64,000 bases of DNA from a virus. The position numbers and the translations under genes were made by a program. The stretch spans positions 1-64,000 of IMG/VR virus record IMGVR_UViG_3300009499_000295, one strand, 5' to 3'. Below the pieces are notes generated by a model, which saw nothing but the letters and a program-made list of their open reading frames with translations, was not told the DNA's origin and searched no databases. Shown piece after piece: positions 46,615-55,637 of this stretch. Positions within the stretch are counted from its first letter, which is position 1; each line of letters starts with the position of its first letter.

Positions 46615-49194
46615 ATGCGTGGAGTGCTTACAAGAGTTGAGCAGAAGATAGAGGAATGGCCAAAGGGCACTGGTAGGAAGAAGTCTGTCATTTGGCTCTT
46701 CATTAGAGGAGAGGATAAGAAGAGGTACGTCTTTAAGGATCCTTTCTTTGAACCCTACTGTTACTTTAATAGGGGGGTACTGAATGTGACCTCTTTCCCT
46801 AAGGAGGTTAAGAAACATGCAGTGGTGAAGATAGAGGGTAAGAGTTATGTAAAGGTCTGGACTGACTTTCCTACGTCTGTTGCTAAGTTAAGGAATATTG
46901 TGGAGCATAAGAAGCCTAACATAGTTACTACTTTTGAGGCAGATATTGTCTTTCCCCTAAGGTACATCATAGATAAGTTGATTAGGGGACCAGTGGAGTT
47001 TGATCCTGGTCAAGGGAATATAAAACCGATAGATGAGAATATTCCATCTAACCTACGTATCCTAATCCTTGACATTGAGACACTTGGTAATGAAATAATC
47101 TGTCTGACTATATGGGATAATTATGATGAGAAGTACTATACGTGGTACTGGAGAAAGAATCCCCTTATGATAGAGGAGGAGAAGGATTGGGTAATAACCT
47201 GGTGTGAAGACGAGGTATGGATGCTTAAGGAAGCACTTAAGTTCATTAGAAAGAAGAACCCTGATGTAGTTACAGGGTATAACGTTGACTTTGACTTAGT
47301 GGAAATAAGGAAAAGGGTTCTATCCCTAGCCTCTCCTGAGGTTGGAACAGCATGGGATTATATCTGTCCTATGCAGGGGAAGACTAGAGCTGACGTCTAC
47401 CGTATGCCTCCTCCCAGAGATAGGAGAAAGAAGTTTAGAGACTTCTGGGTAAAAAGTAAACACCAGAGAATACCAGGAAGGAATGTAGTAGACCTTCTAC
47501 AGATCCTGATGAAGATAGGAAAGCATCAGTTATCTGAGTTTAACTTGGACTTTGTAGCACGGCACCACCTTAAACCTTCTATGGGGAAGAGGAAGTTCAA
47601 TGGGATAATCATCTCTAAGATGTTAGGTAAGATGTGGAATAAACATCCAGTAGAGGTCTTAAAGTATAACAAGATGGATGTAGAACTCTGTGTGGAACTG
47701 AATAAACAACTAGCCCTGATTGCCTTTGCTGATGAGATAAGAAAGTTTGTGGGGATTCAACTAGATGATATTCAGTCTAATAAGAGGATAGCACACATAG
47801 AACTACTAAGGAAGAGTAAGAAGCCCTTCCCTGTAACAAAGAGGGAGAAGAGGTCATTCAAGGGTGCCATAGTAATTGAACCTAAGAAAGGGGTCTATAA
47901 GTGGGTCATTGTAATGGACTTTACCTCTCTATATCCTTCAGTTATTCTACAGTTGAATATTGATCCTGATACATACATTAGCACTAAGTGGAGACACAAG
48001 TACAACATTACCAATGCATACATCCTAAAGGATAAGGATGAAAATACAGAGTATTGGTTTAAGAAGAAGCCTGAGGGAGACCTATCTGCTGTTCTGAGGA
48101 AGTTCTTAGCACTTAGAAAGGATAAGAAGATTGAACTAGAGAGGACTAGAAAGACAGGGAATAAAGAGTTAACTGCTATTCTAGATACCCAACAGTATGC
48201 CCTAAAGGTGATAACTAATGCATTCTATGGGTCACTAATGTATAGGGGACAACCATCAGCTTGGATGTGTGCTAGGGCTATTACCTGTGGAGCAAGGGAG
48301 TCTATTAGGTTTGCTAAGAAGGAAATAGAGAAGTTAGGATACATGGTAATCTATGGTGATACAGACTCAATAATGATTGCCTCTAAGTTTAGTAGTTATA
48401 AGAAGGTGGTGGAGGAAGCAGACTATCTAAGTAAAAGGGTCTCTGTTAAAATGCCTAAGTTTCTTAGTTCCTTTGGAGGAACAGGAGATAAGAGCTACAT
48501 TAACTTAGCACTGGATAAAGTCTTTAAACACTTCCTAATGGATGAGAAGAAGAAGAGGTATGCAGGAATACCCATAACTAAGTATGGAGAGGACAAATTA
48601 GAGGTAAAGGGTTTTGGGACAGTAAGATCAGATACGTCTAAGTTTACAGGAGAATTACAGAGAAGACTACTTAAGGAGATCCTACTAGAGAAGGAGAAGG
48701 GAAGGATAAAGTACCTTACTGAACTAGAGTTGGAGGAGTTTACTAGAAGACCTCTAACTGAGATAGGGGTCCCCTGTGTATTGACTAAGCCACCTAGTAA
48801 GTATAAGGGTAATTCAATACAGAAGAAGGCATTTCACTTTACCAATAAATACCTGGGAGGAGACTTTAGGGTAGGGGATAAACCTAAGAGGATCTATGTA
48901 AAGACACTCACAGAGAAGGCTCCCATAGAGATGATAGAACCAAAGGGTGTAGATGTCATAGTCTATGACGTAAATGATCTAAAGCTTCCTGATTGGTTAG
49001 AGATAGACTACCCAAAACAGGTGAATAGGACTGTAAAACCTAAGATAGAGAAAGTACTACAGTTTGTAGAGATAGAATGGAAGGACCTGAAGTTACCTAG
49101 TATACTGATTAAGAAGAAGAAGAAACGGAAGAAGAAGGCAAAGAAGTTGAAGAAGGCAAGGGAGTTAGTAAAAGGACAGACCAAGCTTGGCTGA
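46615..49194 (+). CDS. Family B DNA polymerase with 3'-5' exonuclease
   Basis: An 859-residue protein with exonuclease motifs LDIETLG (Asp153, Glu155), GYNVDFDL (Asn223, Asp225) and YNKMD (351-355), and polymerase motifs DFTSLYPSVI (near 435), KVITNAFYGS and YGDTDS (near 580-585). Catalytic residues appear intact, so it is probably the replicative polymerase of the element. The C-terminal tail is very Lys-rich. No PIP box is obvious. Overlaps with the preceding HNH gene are absent (abuts at one base). Confidence 0.9.
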   Translation: MRGVLTRVEQKIEEWPKGTGRKKSVIWLFIRGEDKKRYVFKDPFFEPYCYFNRGVLNVTSFPKEVKKHAVVKIEGKSYVKVWTDFPTSVAKLRNIVEHKKPNIVTTFEADIVFPLRYIIDKLIRGPVEFDPGQGNIKPIDENIPSNLRILILDIETLGNEIICLTIWDNYDEKYYTWYWRKNPLMIEEEKDWVITWCEDEVWMLKEALKFIRKKNPDVVTGYNVDFDLVEIRKRVLSLASPEVGTAWDYICPMQGKTRADVYRMPPPRDRRKKFRDFWVKSKHQRIPGRNVVDLLQILMKIGKHQLSEFNLDFVARHHLKPSMGKRKFNGIIISKMLGKMWNKHPVEVLKYNKMDVELCVELNKQLALIAFADEIRKFVGIQLDDIQSNKRIAHIELLRKSKKPFPVTKREKRSFKGAIVIEPKKGVYKWVIVMDFTSLYPSVILQLNIDPDTYISTKWRHKYNITNAYILKDKDENTEYWFKKKPEGDLSAVLRKFLALRKDKKIELERTRKTGNKELTAILDTQQYALKVITNAFYGSLMYRGQPSAWMCARAITCGARESIRFAKKEIEKLGYMVIYGDTDSIMIASKFSSYKKVVEEADYLSKRVSVKMPKFLSSFGGTGDKSYINLALDKVFKHFLMDEKKKRYAGIPITKYGEDKLEVKGFGTVRSDTSKFTGELQRRLLKEILLEKEKGRIKYLTELELEEFTRRPLTEIGVPCVLTKPPSKYKGNSIQKKAFHFTNKYLGGDFRVGDKPKRIYVKTLTEKAPIEMIEPKGVDVIVYDVNDLKLPDWLEIDYPKQVNRTVKPKIEKVLQFVEIEWKDLKLPSILIKKKKKRKKKAKKLKKARELVKGQTKLG

Positions 49195-49197
49195 GGA

Positions 49198-49644
49198 ATG
49201 AGAGAGATGTTCAATTCATATCCGCGACTTATCTTGAAAGAAAATAGGAAGGTTCTTTCAGATAGGGATGCTAGACTGTGGATCAATATAGCTAGGACTC
49301 ACAGTAAGTTGTGTCTATTTGGACTATACGCCTTTGAGAAGTGGAGGGATAATAGACCACTCATGGAAACGGTAATCTTAGACGTAATTGCTCTAACAGG
49401 AGGGAAGGGAACCCTTGAGAAGTTAGGGGCTAAGTTCCTTAAAGAAGGAAGACAATCTCTTTTCATGTTCGATGGGGAGACATATCTTCTAATAGTGGAA
49501 CATGATGGAACTCCACTTGAGAAGGTTAAGGTGCCCTTGGGTACTGAACTTATCAAAGATAAACTGTACAAGTTTACATACCCAAATACTGAGAATGGTA
49601 ACACTGGAATACCAGCTGAGATAATTAGGAGATTTAAGAATTGA
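49198..49644 (+). CDS. Uncharacterised protein after DNA polymerase
   Basis: A 148-residue alpha/beta protein without a family I recognise (helical N-terminus, then LFMFDGETYLLIVEHDGTPLEKVKVPLG). Lies in the replication cluster, so a replication role is possible but unproven. Confidence 0.6.
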   Translation: MREMFNSYPRLILKENRKVLSDRDARLWINIARTHSKLCLFGLYAFEKWRDNRPLMETVILDVIALTGGKGTLEKLGAKFLKEGRQSLFMFDGETYLLIVEHDGTPLEKVKVPLGTELIKDKLYKFTYPNTENGNTGIPAEIIRRFKN

Positions 49645-49826
49645 AGAAAAAGACCCATGCTGAGGAGAATTACGGAAAGTTAACCAAGGAAGATATCCTG
49701 AAGATCATAACAAGTTACCTAGGAAAATACGCGGTAGAATCAATAGTTGTAAATCCTCAAGAACTTAGGATAGTCTACTACGATGAGGAGAAGAAGTTTA
49801 ACCCTACTAAGAGGGGAAAACCATGA
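49641..49826 (+). CDS. Small protein ending FNPTKRGKP
   Basis: A 61-residue protein without Cys; helix-strand pattern, ending KKFNPTKRGKP. TTG start overlapping the previous stop by four bases. The tag codons give AAGAGG upstream of the next ATG. Confidence 0.6.
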   Translation: MKKKTHAEENYGKLTKEDILKIITSYLGKYAVESIVVNPQELRIVYYDEEKKFNPTKRGKP

Positions 49827-50206
49827 CAACAGGAGGTAATTCTGCATTTTGCCCAATATGCAATAAGGGTAGACAACGTCCTCTACTCAGGAGTATGCTC
49901 TTCCCCAGTGATGTAAAGGATATAAGCAGGTGTGGGATCTGTAAACGACTCTTTCTTAAAGGAAAAGAGGTAGAGATCATTGTAAAGGAAAAACCTAAAC
50001 TAGGGATAGACCTTGCTAAGATGATAAAAGATCACTACAGGTGTCCAGTATGTTATGAGGTCTGTGCAGGACTCATGAGTTGGGCAAGTCATTGTGCCCA
50101 GAGACATGGATTACCTTCAAGTGAATTCAAGAAGAAGTATGGAGAACCAGAATGGAGTGCATATGGAATTGACTTCGAAAAGAACTTTAACCCGACCAAA
50201 AGATAA
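49823..50206 (+). CDS. Zinc protein (MucR/Ros-like finger) ending FNPTKR
   Basis: A 127-residue protein: CPIC near residues 10-13, CGIC near 37-40, then CPVCYEVC...HCAQRHGLPSSEFKKKYG (near residues 74-106), a C2H2 finger of the MucR/Ros type, and the C-terminal FNPTKR. Probably DNA binding. Confidence 0.65.
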   Translation: MTTGGNSAFCPICNKGRQRPLLRSMLFPSDVKDISRCGICKRLFLKGKEVEIIVKEKPKLGIDLAKMIKDHYRCPVCYEVCAGLMSWASHCAQRHGLPSSEFKKKYGEPEWSAYGIDFEKNFNPTKR

Positions 50207-50450
50207 GTTTGCAAAGCCTAAGGGTAGACCTGCACCCTTCCCAAAGATGAGGATAAGTCCCCTTACTGATGCTCTGGGGTACTATAACTTGAGCTATAAA
50301 TGTTCAAATTGTGGGATAACAATCATCTATCCTAAGTACCTAGAGAAGGACTTTGTAATGAAGTGTCCCAAGTGTCTTACAAGGGCTATGATTTCAGGAC
50401 GGAAAAAAGGAAATGTTAAGAAAAGGAAATGGAATCCAACTGAGAGGTAA
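50163..50450 (+). CDS. Small zinc ribbon ending WNPTER
   Basis: About 95 residues: basic N-terminus, CSNC near residues 47-50, CPKC near 68-71 and the end KWNPTER. The start is uncertain; the ATG used overlaps the upstream gene by 44 bases, and ATG at 50247 is an alternative. Confidence 0.6.
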   Translation: MELTSKRTLTRPKDKFAKPKGRPAPFPKMRISPLTDALGYYNLSYKCSNCGITIIYPKYLEKDFVMKCPKCLTRAMISGRKKGNVKKRKWNPTER

Positions 50451-50455
50451 TTGAA

Positions 50456-50797
50456 GTGAAGCATATACTTAAATCAGGAGAAGGCAGAAAGGCAGACTGT
50501 TTTCTCTGTAAAGAACCCCTTGATGGGGATGTCTTCTGGACTGTAATACAATCAAAGAAGGAGATACGTGTATTCTCTTGTCCTAAGTGTGGTCAGGATT
50601 ATATGCTAGAGAAGAATGTACTTACAGACTGTTGGGAAATTGATAAGAAGTGCCCCTGTAAAATATCACTTTCTCTCGAGGATCTTTCAGGATCTCTACC
50701 TAAGTGGAGAAAGACAAAGTACTTTTACTGTGATAAGTGTTTTAGTGAGGCATTTGGTAACATCCTATTTGAAAACCTAGGTGATAAAAGTGAATAA
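50456..50797 (+). CDS. Zinc protein with several CxxC
   Basis: A 113-residue protein: CFLC near residues 15-18, CPKC near 42-45, CPC near 66-68 and CDKC near 92-95, so up to two zinc sites. GTG start with GAGAGG from the upstream tag. No tag of its own. Precedes the glycan cluster. Confidence 0.6.
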   Translation: MKHILKSGEGRKADCFLCKEPLDGDVFWTVIQSKKEIRVFSCPKCGQDYMLEKNVLTDCWEIDKKCPCKISLSLEDLSGSLPKWRKTKYFYCDKCFSEAFGNILFENLGDKSE

Positions 50798-51833
50798 ACT
50801 ACTCTGGATCTCAGACTATCCCCTAAAGGGTACATCATTCGGTAATGTAACCTTGGAACTCTGTAGAAGGATACAGAACTATAAGATATACATCCTGGGA
50901 ATAGGTTACACAGGAACCCCCATAGCTCCTTTCCCTAATATGGATATACTTCCTCTGGAGAATGCTAAACAGATAGAGTACTATGTAAGGAAGCTTAAGC
51001 CAGATAAGACGGTTGTATACCACTCATTCTACTTCTTAGAACAACTAACTGGAATAGAGTTACCAGACAATACAGTAGGTTACATTCCAGTAGAGGGAGA
51101 GAAACTCCCTGCTAACCTAGTAGCTTACCTAACTAACTTTGAGAACCTGATAGTTCCCTCTAAGTATTCACAGGGAATACTACGAAAGGAGGGACTTCAC
51201 TCAGAGATTGTCTACCATGGAGTAGATAGTAACTTCTTCACTCCTGCAAATAAACCACCATTAAAGGAGTTCAGGTGGGGTTACTTAGGACTTAATGACA
51301 TTAGGAAACAGATACCTAGGATTATAGAGGCATACTCAAGACTACCAAGGAGGACAAGGGGATCCCTAGCAATAGCAGCAAAGGGAACTGGACACTATCT
51401 TCTCTCAGCAGTAGCTCAACAGTTTAGGGTGTCTCCTATCTGGATAGAGAAGAAGTACTATGGGATACCAATGGCTAAACAGAATATCCTAAGTTTCTAC
51501 CGTAATCTATCATGCTATGTAAACTGTTCATCAGAGGCATTTGGTCTACCTAACCTAGAGGCTGCTGGGGCAGGGATACCAAGTATAGCACTAGATCATG
51601 GGGCTTCTAAGGAGATAATGGGAGGCGGGTCTCTCTATGTTAAGGTTAAGGATATGCTTGATACGAACATAGGACAACTGGGTCTTGCAGACAGAGATGA
51701 CCTATACAGAAAGATGAAGGTAATCTTAGAGGTTCCTCCAGAACGAAAGAGGTTAATCAAGGCAGGAAAGAGGAGAGCTAAGATCTTCACATGGGAGAAG
51801 GCATTGAAGCAACTACTGGATGTGATAGATTGA
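50790..51833 (+). CDS. GT4-type glycosyltransferase
   Basis: A 347-residue GT-B protein: LLWISDYPLKGTSFGNVT at the N-terminus, VPSKYSQ, HGVDSNFF and NCSSEAFGLPNLEAAGAGIPSI near the C-terminal Glu-x7-Glu donor site. Transfers sugar from a nucleotide donor. First enzyme of the large glycan cluster. GTG at 50790 or 50781. Confidence 0.75.
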   Translation: MNKLLWISDYPLKGTSFGNVTLELCRRIQNYKIYILGIGYTGTPIAPFPNMDILPLENAKQIEYYVRKLKPDKTVVYHSFYFLEQLTGIELPDNTVGYIPVEGEKLPANLVAYLTNFENLIVPSKYSQGILRKEGLHSEIVYHGVDSNFFTPANKPPLKEFRWGYLGLNDIRKQIPRIIEAYSRLPRRTRGSLAIAAKGTGHYLLSAVAQQFRVSPIWIEKKYYGIPMAKQNILSFYRNLSCYVNCSSEAFGLPNLEAAGAGIPSIALDHGASKEIMGGGSLYVKVKDMLDTNIGQLGLADRDDLYRKMKVILEVPPERKRLIKAGKRRAKIFTWEKALKQLLDVID

Positions 51834-52090
51834 GGATAGAGATAGTAAGGAAGAAGGCAGAGAACCCAATAGATAAGGATCCTATGATTACCTGGTTATG
51901 GGATGCCCTTAATCCCCTCTTTAAGGAGACAGATGGAAAGGTAATGGTCTACATGTCAGATGACCTAGGACCTAATGAGGATCAGAGGGGTATGGTTATC
52001 TACCTAGAGGGTCTGAAGTCAACAGAGATGCGTATAAGAAAGATTATAGAACTAAATCCGACAAATAGGAACTATCAGGAGGAGAAATAA
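51830..52090 (+). CDS. Small protein with NPTNR near the end
   Basis: An 86-residue protein (WLWDALNPLF, VMVYMSDDLGPN), no recognised domain, ending ELNPTNRNYQEEK; NPTNR is a tag variant with Leu before the Asn. TTG start overlapping the previous stop. Confidence 0.55.
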   Translation: MRIEIVRKKAENPIDKDPMITWLWDALNPLFKETDGKVMVYMSDDLGPNEDQRGMVIYLEGLKSTEMRIRKIIELNPTNRNYQEEK

Positions 52091-52389
52091 TGAAATCTAT
52101 AAAGATAAAAAGGGGTCATTGGCCATCAGGAATATCGAATGGACTAACTATACATTGTAGTGTGTGTGGAGATATACCTAAGTTTGATTATAGAGTAAAA
52201 GATGAACTATGGATTAAAATAATTCCTAAAGCATTTAGAAGAGGAGCAATATGTTTACCATGTCTAGATAAATTAGCTGTAGAGAAAGGAATAGACATAG
52301 GTAAAGGACTAATTAGTTTTCAATATACAGGAATAAATAAGACTATAGAACTAGTGCCAGTTACAGTATATTATTACAAGAAACATTAG
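52090..52389 (+). CDS. Zinc protein related to the SCCGHG copy-2 domain
   Basis: A 99-residue protein with CSVCG near residues 23-27, KDELWIKII and CLPCLDKLAVEKGIDI near 55-70, then a TGIN segment. Aligns by eye with the C-terminal domain of the protein at 37685 (VTDELWAKVI, CLECF, IGIN). More AT-rich in codon use than its neighbours. Function unknown. Confidence 0.6.
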   Translation: MKSIKIKRGHWPSGISNGLTIHCSVCGDIPKFDYRVKDELWIKIIPKAFRRGAICLPCLDKLAVEKGIDIGKGLISFQYTGINKTIELVPVTVYYYKKH

Positions 52390-52431
52390 ATTGATAGACA
52401 AACGTAAGATACCTGGGAGTAGCCTTGAATC

Positions 52432-52439
52432 TTTAAATA
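52432..52439 (+). promoter_or_regulatory. Archaeal TATA box upstream of a tagged mini-protein
   Basis: TTTAAATA, a near-consensus archaeal TATA box, in a 90-base gap that is among the longest in the right half of the window. A start of transcription some 25 bases on would leave a short leader before the ATG at 52480, which has ATAGGA upstream. This may be the promoter of the glycan cluster. Confidence 0.5.
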
Positions 52440-52479
52440 CAAGCAGGACACTATTAGTTGTTAGTAGGGATAGATAGGA

Positions 52480-52596
52480 ATGAGTATAGGGAAGATGATT
52501 TTTGAGAAGAACCCAGATCTCTTAGAGGAAGAGGAACTGGTAGATGTAGATAACCCTAGTTCAAGATATTTTGGAATTGATCAGAATGATAAGTGA
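52480..52596 (+). CDS. 38-residue protein with DNPSSRYFG
   Basis: A very small acidic protein (EEEELVDVD) carrying DNPSSRYFGID near residues 24-34. Half of it is the extended form of the motif. Preceded by a TATA box and an SD, so it is expressed on its own terms and not merely as a by-product of a neighbour. Confidence 0.55.
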   Translation: MSIGKMIFEKNPDLLEEEELVDVDNPSSRYFGIDQNDK

Positions 52597-52855
52597 TGAA
52601 CGAGCTAAACAGGTTTGGATGTGTACTTTCTGTGCTACTCCACATGAGACTAAGGAACAGGCTGAACAGTGTTGGGAGTCACACTCTGAGTTAACCATAG
52701 ACTATATATTCGGTGGGATTGGTGGAGGGGATATGCCTTTGGAGTGTGTTATCAAGAAGCATGAGAGAGGTTACATTACCAAGATAGCAACTTACACTAA
52801 GAAAGAGGAAGTAGAAGTTCAAATGAGGGAAAAGAGAAGTGTCAAAAGGAAGTAG
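52586..52855 (+). CDS. Small zinc protein
   Basis: An 89-residue protein with CTFC near residues 13-16 and QCWESH near 29-34, a C2H2-like finger, followed by strands and a basic tail. Overlaps both neighbours. Confidence 0.6.
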   Translation: MISDERAKQVWMCTFCATPHETKEQAEQCWESHSELTIDYIFGGIGGGDMPLECVIKKHERGYITKIATYTKKEEVEVQMREKRSVKRK

Positions 52856-54266
52856 AAAAGTAAAGAAAGGACCTAATATTCTAGATAGAGGAAGGATTAA
52901 GAAAGGAACTAAGATTCCAGTAAAGTCCTTATCACCTAAGTTACAACAGGAGTTGAGGGATATAGAGAAGGATATGAAGGAGAAGAAGAAGACGAAGGAA
53001 CGAACATGGAGAGACATAAGTATTCTCTGGTACTCTGTAGCACCCTATGTTAAGTCTGGGTATGGAGTAGTAACTAAGCACTTTGTCTCTAGACTAATAT
53101 ATAGAGGATTTACCACAATGGTTGTAGCATACTATGGACTTCAGAAAGGAGGATTCCTAAAGGTAGGGGATATAGTAACATTCCCAATAGATGCTCAACC
53201 AGGAGATAACCTAGGGTTTAGGTCAGTAGCCCAACATCATAAGAAGTTTAATACAGACTGTGTTATCTTCTTTACAGACTTCTGGGTTGCTAAACCCCTA
53301 ACTAAGGTTGTTAAGGAGACAGTAGCCTATACAGTCCTAGACCATGAGGACTATGCAGAGGAGTATCAGGACGTTCTTCGTGGTTTCTTTAAGGTAGCCA
53401 TAGCCTCTAAACATGGCTGTGCTGAGGCTAAGAAGTATGGGGTAGATGCTCGTTTTATTCCACACGGAGTAGATACTGAGGTATTTTATCCACTACCAAA
53501 GGGTGCCTGTAAGAAGATGTTGTCAGTAGATCCTAAGACATTTGTCCTGGGGATTGTAGCAGCTAATAATGACAAGGAACCCCGTAAGGGATGGGACAAG
53601 ATGTTCCAGGCTATTCGTATCTTTATGGAGAATAACAAGGAAATGAGGAAACCAGGAAAGTTTAAGGTTTTCATTCATACTGATGCACGGTGTAATAGGG
53701 GTTATGACCTAAAGCTTCTGGCTAAGAGGACAGGAATAGGAAAGTATGTTATCTTCCAGGATCCCTATATGTCAATTATAGGGTTACCTGACAAACTAAT
53801 GGCAAGGATCTATTCTGCCTTTGATGTACTAATAAACCTAGCCAGGAGAGAGGGATTCTGTCTACCCCTTCTGGAGGCACAGGCCTGTAGAGTACCAGGT
53901 ATAGCAACTGACTTCTCAGCTATGACAGAAAGACTAAACTATGGTAAGTGTGGTTGGTTAATTAAGCCAACTACAACAATGTTGTCACCCCTGGGTGGTG
54001 TAACTGCCATTCCAGATGAGCACAAAGCTGCTGAGGCTCTAGAGGAAGCATGTTTCAATCTAAAGAAGAGGGAACTATATGCTAAGCGATCCCTTGTATA
54101 TGCTAGACAACAGACCTGGGATATAGCTGTTGATAAGTACTGGTTACCTTTCATAAGAGACATTTGGGCAGACCTAAGGGCTCCAGCACAGAAGAAGGCA
54201 GCTAAGGTTCTATTCAAGAATAAACAGAGGAAAAAGAAGAGAAAGATAAAGATAAGAAAACGATGA
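52839..54266 (+). CDS. GT4-type glycosyltransferase with basic ends
   Basis: A 475-residue protein. The GT-B core has YSVAPYVKSGYGVVTKHF, FIPHGVDTEVF, LGIVAANNDKEPRKGWDK and LARREGFCLPLLEAQACRVPGIAT. Both ends are strongly basic, unusual for the family, and could bind nucleic acid or an acidic glycan. GTG start overlapping the upstream gene. Confidence 0.75.
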   Translation: MSKGSRKVKKGPNILDRGRIKKGTKIPVKSLSPKLQQELRDIEKDMKEKKKTKERTWRDISILWYSVAPYVKSGYGVVTKHFVSRLIYRGFTTMVVAYYGLQKGGFLKVGDIVTFPIDAQPGDNLGFRSVAQHHKKFNTDCVIFFTDFWVAKPLTKVVKETVAYTVLDHEDYAEEYQDVLRGFFKVAIASKHGCAEAKKYGVDARFIPHGVDTEVFYPLPKGACKKMLSVDPKTFVLGIVAANNDKEPRKGWDKMFQAIRIFMENNKEMRKPGKFKVFIHTDARCNRGYDLKLLAKRTGIGKYVIFQDPYMSIIGLPDKLMARIYSAFDVLINLARREGFCLPLLEAQACRVPGIATDFSAMTERLNYGKCGWLIKPTTTMLSPLGGVTAIPDEHKAAEALEEACFNLKKRELYAKRSLVYARQQTWDIAVDKYWLPFIRDIWADLRAPAQKKAAKVLFKNKQRKKKRKIKIRKR

Positions 54267-54280
54267 GGAGGCAAGAATGA

Positions 54281-54733
54281 ATGAGAGACAAAGTAGATGA
54301 TACAAAAAGATGGAAGTTTATGGGAAAGACTAGACGAGGAAAGGTTTGGGCCTTTCAGATGTCAGATGATCCAATGGATGAACTACTTATCTTCTTCACT
54401 CCAAAGGGAGCAGTAAGAGGCGGAGACTTCCATGATCATAGACAGTATAACCTAGTCATTAGAGGACAGGTTAAGTTCTATGAGAGATATGGTCCAGATA
54501 TGAAGATACCAGGAAAATGTTGCAAAGTTTCTGGAGAGAATACAACCTTTCTAAAGGAAGGGCAGATGCGATGCTTTGAACCGGGTATACCACACTGGTT
54601 TGTTGCCTTGACAGACTGTATCATGTTGGAGTTCTTTGAGAGACCAAGAAGTAAGCATGTCCATGAAGAGTATCGGGACATCATTAAGGCATTTGAGAAG
54701 ATGCTAGATAAAAAAGAAAAGGAGAAACAGTAA
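54281..54733 (+). CDS. Cupin domain protein
   Basis: A 150-residue protein with GGDFHDHRQYNLVIRGQVKFYE (metal-binding His pair, Glu later) and PGIPHWFVAL, the two cupin motifs. In glycan clusters such cupins are often sugar isomerases or epimerases. Stands directly before the NAD-dependent epimerase gene. Confidence 0.7.
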   Translation: MRDKVDDTKRWKFMGKTRRGKVWAFQMSDDPMDELLIFFTPKGAVRGGDFHDHRQYNLVIRGQVKFYERYGPDMKIPGKCCKVSGENTTFLKEGQMRCFEPGIPHWFVALTDCIMLEFFERPRSKHVHEEYRDIIKAFEKMLDKKEKEKQ

Positions 54734-54734
54734 G

Positions 54735-55637
54735 ATGAAAGTATTAATAACTGGTGCTGGAGGATTCGTAGGAACTGAAGTCTGTAGACAACTAAGGGCA
54801 CAAGGTCGAGAGGTGTTCGCTACAGACATAAGTAAAGCTCCAGGTATAGACTATATGGATGTTACACAACTTAAGCCTATGATTAACTACCTACAGAAGA
54901 ATCGCTTTGGACCTAATGATGCTATTATACACCTAGCTGCTAAGGTGGCTGGGAAGCCTAGTCTAACAGATCCTTGGGGTTACTTCTATGTTAACCTAAT
55001 AGGAACACTAAATGTCCTAGAGGCCATGAAGACCCTTAGGATAGGAAACTTGGTATTTATTTCCTCTTGGTCTACATATGGTTCTAATATTGCTCTACCA
55101 ATAACTGAGGCTACACCACAATACCCAGAGAATCCCTATGGTGCATCTAAGAAGGCAAGTGAGGCATTGGTGGAATCCTATACAGGACTCTTTCCAATCA
55201 GGGCAGTTATCATTCGTCCAACCATGATATATGGACCTGGACAACCAGAGAAGAATGTCCTGCAACAGGTTGTAGATGCTATGATCTCTGGGGAGAAGTT
55301 TGAGATATATGGTAGGGGTTCACATACCAGAGAGTTCCTGAATGTTAAGGATGCTGCTGCAGCCTTCATTAGGGGAATCAAGGTGGCTAAGACAATAGAT
55401 ACCTTTGAGGTGTTTGTTCTTGGAACAGAGGACCCCATATCCATAGCAGACCTAGCCAAGATAGGTAAGAAGATCAAGGACTTTCCACTGATATTTAAGA
55501 ATGTTCCCAAGTGGGCCTTCTCCCAAGCTAGTAGGATGTCTAAGTTCAAGAGAGGATTCAACATGGATACTAGGAACTTTGTTACACTAAGGGAAGGTCT
55601 AATGGAATGTCTAAAGGCACGACAAAAAAGGGACTAA
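54735..55637 (+). CDS. NAD-dependent sugar epimerase/dehydratase
   Basis: A 300-residue extended SDR: GAGGFVG at 7-13 binds NAD, DVTQL, HLAAKV, SSWSTYG, and the YGASK catalytic Tyr/Lys (near 136-140), with RPTMIYGPG after it. It acts on nucleotide-activated sugars. Overlaps the next gene by 31 bases. Confidence 0.8.
   Translation: MKVLITGAGGFVGTEVCRQLRAQGREVFATDISKAPGIDYMDVTQLKPMINYLQKNRFGPNDAIIHLAAKVAGKPSLTDPWGYFYVNLIGTLNVLEAMKTLRIGNLVFISSWSTYGSNIALPITEATPQYPENPYGASKKASEALVESYTGLFPIRAVIIRPTMIYGPGQPEKNVLQQVVDAMISGEKFEIYGRGSHTREFLNVKDAAAAFIRGIKVAKTIDTFEVFVLGTEDPISIADLAKIGKKIKDFPLIFKNVPKWAFSQASRMSKFKRGFNMDTRNFVTLREGLMECLKARQKRD

Noticed and set aside
46615-49194. Intein or intron in the DNA polymerase
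   Set aside because: All motifs are at normal spacing and no splicing blocks are visible, although an HNH gene lies next to it.
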